Source of the DNA: an uncultured Oleiphilus sp.
GTDB taxonomy: Bacteria; Pseudomonadota; Gammaproteobacteria; Pseudomonadales; Oleiphilaceae
Assembly: GCA_913020245.1 (NCBI GenBank)
Contig: CAJWAD010000007.1
Span: 1 to 64,000 of the forward strand
Direction of reading: 5' to 3'
Length of the DNA stretch: 64,000 bases
Positions 59,475-64,000 of this stretch are shown in pieces; positions within the stretch are counted from its first letter, which is position 1, and each line of letters begins with the position of its first letter. Both the position numbers and the translations under genes were made by a program. The notes under the pieces are model-generated. The model was not told where the DNA came from. It ran no database searches and saw only the letters and a list, made by a program, of their open reading frames with translations.

Positions 59475-61715
59475 TTGCTTCGGTCAATATTGGCTGCATT
59501 ATGCGCTTTAGTGGCTTTTGTCATAGCAAACAGCTTAAGCTTGAAAGGTTATGAAACTATTCAAAGTTTCAAACAGTTAGAACGAATCGTTCCCACAAAA
59601 GTGATTGGCGCAGTTGATGGTGAAACACAACTAAATGGCACCGTCAGGGCCGCTAATGCGGGCGCAATATTGACCAGTCCATTTACTAAAAATGAAAGTC
59701 TGTATTATCGTTATTTAGAAGAGATCGAACGCAAAGACTCGGATGGTAATTCAAGTTGGGATACGGTCCGTGACGAATCGCGCGCGGTCGCGTTTATATT
59801 AGATGATGGCAGCGGTATCGCTAATATCGCTGCCAATCAGGGCATCGGCGCAATTACCTGGTCAATACCGAATTCATACCAAATAAGAGAAGGCTCAAGG
59901 CGTTACTCAGAGTGGCTTATTCGCCCCGGAGATCACATCACGGTTGTCGGGTTTGCAACGGTGATCCGCCGCCTCGATGGCGACCAAACTACCCGCGTAG
60001 ATTTTACCAGCCAAGGCCAATATACGCCGTTAATATCGAAAGCAGGCGAAGACGCCTATCGCAGCGAGCTCGGACTGACAGCAACCCTCTATATTTGGGG
60101 CGGGCTATCGCTCATTATCGTGAGTATGTTCGCGCTAATTTTTCTACTAAAAATTCATCGTATTATCACGTTTTTGTCAATCACTACGTCTATGACCTTT
60201 GTCTATTTAATGGCCCTCGGTTTAACGGGCATGTCGACTAATGTCATCTCCGGTGCTGAATTCGTGCGCTTGCAGCAACATAAAACAGACCTTGCGATAC
60301 AGGAAATTAGCCGCGAAGGAGGCGATGAAACATCGCTTCGCGAAATGGAATTGAACAGCAATTTAGCGCTGGTCGAAACCATTTTTACGCAGCAGATTTC
60401 GCACTTCCCTGAAAATCTCTATATGGCGCTATTTGTGCCAACCCTGCCCTCAGGGGAGTACACACTGGGTACCGATCAACAGCTGCAATTAGCCGCGCGT
60501 ATCGAAGCCTTTAGACCGACCAAACTCTCGACACAATGGGCCTATCTATACGCTCTCGCCCCGCTCGGCCTCTTTGCACTATGCGGTTACTTTGGCTTTC
60601 GATTCGCCAAAATTAAACGCTTAATCGAAAACATCCCTACCTCAAAAACGAAAGGTGTCACGTATGGGCTTGCGGAGATCAAGGGCCGTATACAACCGAT
60701 TGACGACGTTACCCTCAATGCCCCGCTAACCGGCACCGCTTGCGTATGGTATCGCTACTTAGTGAAGGAAAAACAACGCACAGGTAAAAGCTCGAATTGG
60801 GTCACTATTTCTGATGATACGAACCATATATATTTCATGTGCGAAGACCGTGAGGGCCAACTTAAAATTGATCCAAGCAAAGCCGAGGTCATCACGAGGC
60901 ACAAACGCACCAAACGAAGCGGCAACATGCGCTATACACAATGGATGGTAAAAAGTACGGATTCACTCTATGCCATTGGCAGTGCAAAAATAGATACACA
61001 ACACCCAGACAAACTGATGCTCGCGAAGGATAAACGCGATGGATTGCTCATTATCAGCAATCGTAAAGAACAAGAAATCATGCTGTATAAATCTCAAAAA
61101 GCGATGTTTGCTTTGATGCTGGCGATGTCAGCAATGTTTTTTACTTTCATTTTTATGAATGGATTAGCTGGCGACTTTTCACCTACGGATTACATCGCTG
61201 CCTCGTTAACTGGCCCGCTTTTTCTGTTTTTATTTGTGGCCATAATGCATTACAACGATATCATTTTTTTAAGACAACGCGCCGAGAGAAACTGGGCCAA
61301 CATTCAGGTCTCGTTAAAAAAGCGACAGACCCTGTTTCCGCGCCTCGAAAAAACACTAAAAGCATACATAACGTATGAGCATCGCGTCCTGCAAGCGCTC
61401 AGCAAGTTAAGAGCCGCGAATACAAAAGATCTGAGTAAGGTTAAATCTGCGGAACGTTATTTGCGGGCGGAGGCGACGGTTGCGACGCATGTAAAAGCGA
61501 CCGTCGAAAATTATCCCAAGCTTAAAGCCGACAAATTAACGAGCGATTATATGCACAGGCTTGAAGCCCTCGAGACCGAAGTGGCGCTTATTAGACAAGG
61601 GTTTAACGATGCAGTGACACAGTATAATGAACGGATTCAAAGCTTCCCGGACTTACTACTCGCTAAGCTATTTAAATTTAAAAAAATGAAGAGGCTAAGT
61701 TTTACGCATAAATGA
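59475..61715 (+). CDS. Membrane protein with two BAM/GIDE-like domains fused to LemA
   Basis: The 746-residue protein starts at TTG behind AAGGAGAG. It has an N-terminal membrane helix (about 5-22) and a first BAM/GIDE (MULAN-like) domain (about 40-170, with SLYYRYLEE and YSEWLIRPGDHITVVG). Two helices follow (about 203-250), then an extracytoplasmic loop, a helix (about 355-377) and a second BAM-like domain (about 395-510, with CVWYRYLVKEK and YTQWMV). Two more helices lie near 540-592. The C-terminal LemA domain (about 600-735) carries ERNWANIQVSLKKRQTLFPR, ENYPKLKA and YNERIQSFP. Plain LemA proteins are under 200 residues. Its role is unknown; the pqi genes follow after 73 bases. Confidence 0.82.
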   Translation: MLRSILAALCALVAFVIANSLSLKGYETIQSFKQLERIVPTKVIGAVDGETQLNGTVRAANAGAILTSPFTKNESLYYRYLEEIERKDSDGNSSWDTVRDESRAVAFILDDGSGIANIAANQGIGAITWSIPNSYQIREGSRRYSEWLIRPGDHITVVGFATVIRRLDGDQTTRVDFTSQGQYTPLISKAGEDAYRSELGLTATLYIWGGLSLIIVSMFALIFLLKIHRIITFLSITTSMTFVYLMALGLTGMSTNVISGAEFVRLQQHKTDLAIQEISREGGDETSLREMELNSNLALVETIFTQQISHFPENLYMALFVPTLPSGEYTLGTDQQLQLAARIEAFRPTKLSTQWAYLYALAPLGLFALCGYFGFRFAKIKRLIENIPTSKTKGVTYGLAEIKGRIQPIDDVTLNAPLTGTACVWYRYLVKEKQRTGKSSNWVTISDDTNHIYFMCEDREGQLKIDPSKAEVITRHKRTKRSGNMRYTQWMVKSTDSLYAIGSAKIDTQHPDKLMLAKDKRDGLLIISNRKEQEIMLYKSQKAMFALMLAMSAMFFTFIFMNGLAGDFSPTDYIAASLTGPLFLFLFVAIMHYNDIIFLRQRAERNWANIQVSLKKRQTLFPRLEKTLKAYITYEHRVLQALSKLRAANTKDLSKVKSAERYLRAEATVATHVKATVENYPKLKADKLTSDYMHRLEALETEVALIRQGFNDAVTQYNERIQSFPDLLLAKLFKFKKMKRLSFTHK

Positions 61716-61788
61716 CGTTAGTAGCGCTTGCGGTGACAAACACTTCACGTTACTTTGAACTGGCGTAGGGAGTTTCAATAAAAATTTT

Positions 61789-62478
61789 ATGACTGAGCAG
61801 CAGAGAACCATCAAAAGCCACACGACTATTGCTTGCTATAATTGCGATTTACTTGTTCGCCTTCCCGAAACTATTACGCCTAATCATCGCGTATGCTGCC
61901 CACGTTGCCACCATAATATTACGTCCGGCGAATATCGCTCTGATCAGTATCTAGCGGCGTTGAGTCTAACTGCACTCATTGTCTTTATCGTTGCGAACAG
62001 CTTCGATTTCTTAATATTTACAGCACAAGGACAAGACTTAAAAATTTCCTTGGCCGCGGCATCCATTGAGCTCTGGGTGCGCGAATTTTTTGTGCTGGGC
62101 GGCTTAGTGATGACGTTTATTATTTTGTTACCCGCGCTTTATTTGAGTGGACTGTTCTTGTTACTTGTGCCGAGCCGCTGGTTCAACAAACCCTCACGAC
62201 GCAAGTTTTTCGGACGGCTTATGTCGGCGCTCCTGCCCTGGGCGATGGCCGATGTTTTCTTGGTTGGGGTGTTGGTGGCGCTAATTAAAATCGTCTCAAT
62301 TGCCGAGATTTCTTTTGGCCTCGGTTTTTGGTCCTACGTTTTGTTTACTGGGATTTTTTTGCACCTAACAATTATCATGGACCGCATACGCTTATGGCGT
62401 CTCGTTGATCGGCAACCCACAGCAAGTGCAACGCAAACCGCATTGACACACCCTCAAACGAGTCAGCAAAGTGCCTGA
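61789..62478 (+). CDS. pqiA: PqiA/LetA-like protein, first half-gene
   Basis: PqiA-family proteins are inner-membrane partners of MCE proteins in lipid transport between the membranes. The 229-residue protein has an N-terminal zinc ribbon (Cys16, Cys19, Cys37, Cys40) and four membrane helices. It has the family segments ANSFDFLIF and WAMADVFLVGVLVALIKI. Full PqiA/LetA proteins of about 420 residues hold two such units; here each is a separate gene. It overlaps the next gene by eight bases. Confidence 0.9.
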   Translation: MTEQQRTIKSHTTIACYNCDLLVRLPETITPNHRVCCPRCHHNITSGEYRSDQYLAALSLTALIVFIVANSFDFLIFTAQGQDLKISLAAASIELWVREFFVLGGLVMTFIILLPALYLSGLFLLLVPSRWFNKPSRRKFFGRLMSALLPWAMADVFLVGVLVALIKIVSIAEISFGLGFWSYVLFTGIFLHLTIIMDRIRLWRLVDRQPTASATQTALTHPQTSQQSA

Positions 62479-63103
62479 AGTGCGAACTCAATATTCATCC
62501 GGATCAGCGGCGGCCAATGGATTGGTGGCGTGTAGAACATGCCAAACCCTGCTTGATGCATCAAATACTCGCTGCACCCATTGTGGCGCACGATTGCAGG
62601 TTAGGCACAATTATAGTATCCAACATACCTTGGCCCTACTTTTTGCCGCGATGATTTTCTATATTCCCGCCAATATTTACCCCATTTTAGAGACCCAGTT
62701 TTTAGGGTCTGTCAGCGCAAGCACAATTATGGGTGGCGTTTGGGTATTTATTTTGGATGGCTCCTATTTTGTCGCTTTCGTCATTTTTTTTGCTAGCATC
62801 CTTATACCCTTAGCCAAAATGATGGCAATTCTCTGGCTTTGCTACCGTGTGCGCTACACTGAAAATATTAAGCAGCATGAGCTAACACGGCTTTATCACA
62901 TCACCGAGTGGATCGGCAAATGGTCGATGATCGACGTATTTGTTGTCGCGATATTAGTAGCATTGGTGCAACTAAAAGGGTTGATCTCTTTTGAGCCGGG
63001 TATTGCGGCAAACTCGTTCGCAACGGTCGTCATTTTAACGATGCTCTCAGCATTAAGTTTCGATTCAAGACTAATATGGGACAAAGGCAAATTTAATGAG
63101 TAA
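62471..63103 (+). CDS. pqiA: PqiA/LetA-like protein, second half-gene
   Basis: The second PqiA unit, 210 residues, begins at GTG 62471 within the end of the first. It again has a zinc ribbon (CRTCQTLLDASNTRCTHC) and four membrane helices. It carries the stronger family signatures PANIYPILETQFLG, GSYFVAFVIFFASILIPLAK and WSMIDVFVVAILVALVQL. The frame change between the units is a true stop plus overlapping start with its own N terminus, not an obvious frameshift. It overlaps the pqiB start by eight bases. Confidence 0.92.
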   Translation: MPEVRTQYSSGSAAANGLVACRTCQTLLDASNTRCTHCGARLQVRHNYSIQHTLALLFAAMIFYIPANIYPILETQFLGSVSASTIMGGVWVFILDGSYFVAFVIFFASILIPLAKMMAILWLCYRVRYTENIKQHELTRLYHITEWIGKWSMIDVFVVAILVALVQLKGLISFEPGIAANSFATVVILTMLSALSFDSRLIWDKGKFNE

Positions 63104-64000
63104 GGAAGTTAACGAAGCACTTGACTATTTGCCACCAGAAGCTGAGCAAGAAATCCAGAAAGGTATTTCCAAAATTTGGTTGCTGCCACTCATTGCGCTG
63201 CTTATCGGTCTGGGCATGCTCTATAAGCATTGGCAAGGGCAAGGTATTCCTGCACAAATCGTCTTAATTACGGCGGAGGGCATTGAGGCTGGGAAAACAA
63301 AGATAAAGAGTCGAAATGTTGAAATTGGTAGCGTCACCGAGGTCTCGTTTAGCGAAGACCGACAACATATTGTTGTCGATATTTTAGTTGATAAGAGTAT
63401 GCGTGATTTCCTCCGCGAGGATAGTCAGTTCTGGGTGGTTAGACCCCGTGTGAACAAAGACGGCATCAGTGGTATTGGTACGCTATTTTCTGGCGCCTAC
63501 ATCGAAGTAAGCCCGGGTGTCTCGAGCGTTTATGAAAACCGCTTTGATGGCCTCGAAGTGCCGCCGAAAACGCCACCGAACGCTGAGGGCTTGTTTGTCC
63601 GTTTAATCTCCGATGGCGGCACCCCCTTAGATGCCGGTGACCCAGTTGTATACAAAGGCCTAAACGTTGGGCAGGTTGAATTCTCAAAGTTTGATGCAAA
63701 CGCCCGCACCGTCAACTATTTAATATTCGTACGCGCACCCTTTCATGACTTAATTACAACCAATACGGTCTTCTGGAAGGCCAGTGGCATTTCTGTTTCC
63801 GCCACGGCACAGGGTTTCAGTGTCGATGTCGCCTCCTTCGATACGTTAATCTCCGGCGGGATTGAATTTGGGGTTCCGGAAGAAGAGGCATTTGGGAGCC
63901 AAGTTGAATCTAACTACGAGTTCGTTTTGTATAACACGCAACGCGATACCGAAGAGCGACGCATATACGATTTTATAGAGTACGTCGTGTTAGTAGAGGA
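63096..64000 (+). CDS. pqiB: PqiB/LetB-type MCE-domain protein, 3' end cut by the window
   Basis: The reading frame opens at ATG 63096, overlapping the previous stop by eight bases, and is still open at base 64000 (about 301 residues visible). An acidic cytoplasmic N terminus (SKEVNEALDYLPPEAEQEI) precedes one membrane helix (about 27-44). The first MCE domain (about 50-130) has the typical GIEAGKTKIKSRNVEIGSV and GISGIGTLFSGAYIEV. A second begins near residue 165 (GTPLDAGDPVVYKGLNVGQV). It should form a periplasmic tunnel for lipids with the PqiA pair. Confidence 0.94.
   Translation, partial: MSKEVNEALDYLPPEAEQEIQKGISKIWLLPLIALLIGLGMLYKHWQGQGIPAQIVLITAEGIEAGKTKIKSRNVEIGSVTEVSFSEDRQHIVVDILVDKSMRDFLREDSQFWVVRPRVNKDGISGIGTLFSGAYIEVSPGVSSVYENRFDGLEVPPKTPPNAEGLFVRLISDGGTPLDAGDPVVYKGLNVGQVEFSKFDANARTVNYLIFVRAPFHDLITTNTVFWKASGISVSATAQGFSVDVASFDTLISGGIEFGVPEEEAFGSQVESNYEFVLYNTQRDTEERRIYDFIEYVVLVE

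Overview
The window looks like a piece of the chromosome of a free-living, flagellated marine-type gammaproteobacterium with mid-range G+C. Gene order matches the Pseudomonas/Cellvibrionales-like core: holB-pilZ-tatD, tgt-queA with yajC-secD-secF, gltX followed by tRNA-Ala and tRNA-Glu, rlmN-pilF-rodZ-ispG-hisS-yfgM-bamB-der, and trmJ-cysE-iscR-iscS. No phage, transposase, integrase or CRISPR array was seen. Most of the window is housekeeping DNA on the minus strand.

Layout. 1-1.5 kb: tRNA-Ser(GGA) and an AT-rich gene for a eukaryote-like SET-domain methyltransferase. 1.8-5.5 kb: cheV-cheR divergent from flgA, flgM and flgN, with a sigma-54-like promoter before flgA and a FliA-type promoter before flgM. 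5.7-11.2 kb: a yejABEF peptide ABC importer. 11.3-15.1 kb: fabI, an alpha/beta-hydrolase lipoprotein, a PilZ protein and a DUF1631-like protein. 15.4-23.9 kb: DAHP synthase, cysG, serS, crcB, a CWC mini-protein, a one-domain asparaginase, der, bamB and yfgM. 23.9-33.3 kb: hisS, ispG, rodZ, pilF, rlmN, ndk, iscS, iscR, cysE and trmJ. 33.6-41.3 kb: suhB, secFD-yajC, tgt, queA and aroC. 41.3-52.9 kb: prmB, DUF4892, hydrolase, tatD, pilZ, holB, transglutaminase/DUF58 pair, an unknown exported protein, tRNA-Glu, tRNA-Ala, gltX and an MBL hydrolase. 53-58.9 kb: accessory module with a PucR-type regulator, an EthA/AlmA-like Baeyer-Villiger monooxygenase, an SDR and a ferritin-like hydrolase, then a double-CDGSH protein and an Mpo1-like protein. 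58.9-64 kb: a 581-base gene-free stretch, then a BAM/LemA fusion protein, a PqiA split into two genes, and a PqiB/MCE gene cut by the window edge.

Four points stand out. (1) The isc locus is reduced to iscR-iscS. The iscU, iscA, hscBA and fdx genes that normally lie between iscS and ndk are absent, IscS stops about where the IscU-docking tail should begin, yet IscR keeps its cluster ligands and a near-perfect type-1 IscR site covers its promoter. (2) SuhB has lost the metal/phosphate motif of inositol monophosphatases, which suggests a pseudoenzyme kept for its role in rRNA antitermination. (3) A large membrane protein carries two BAM/GIDE-like (MULAN) domains and a C-terminal LemA domain, next to a Pqi/Let lipid-transport operon. 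(4) A SET-domain protein of the Rubisco-LSMT/SETD3 kind sits in a locally AT-rich segment beside a tRNA gene.

All assignments come from reading the sequence and from remembered family features; no database search was run.
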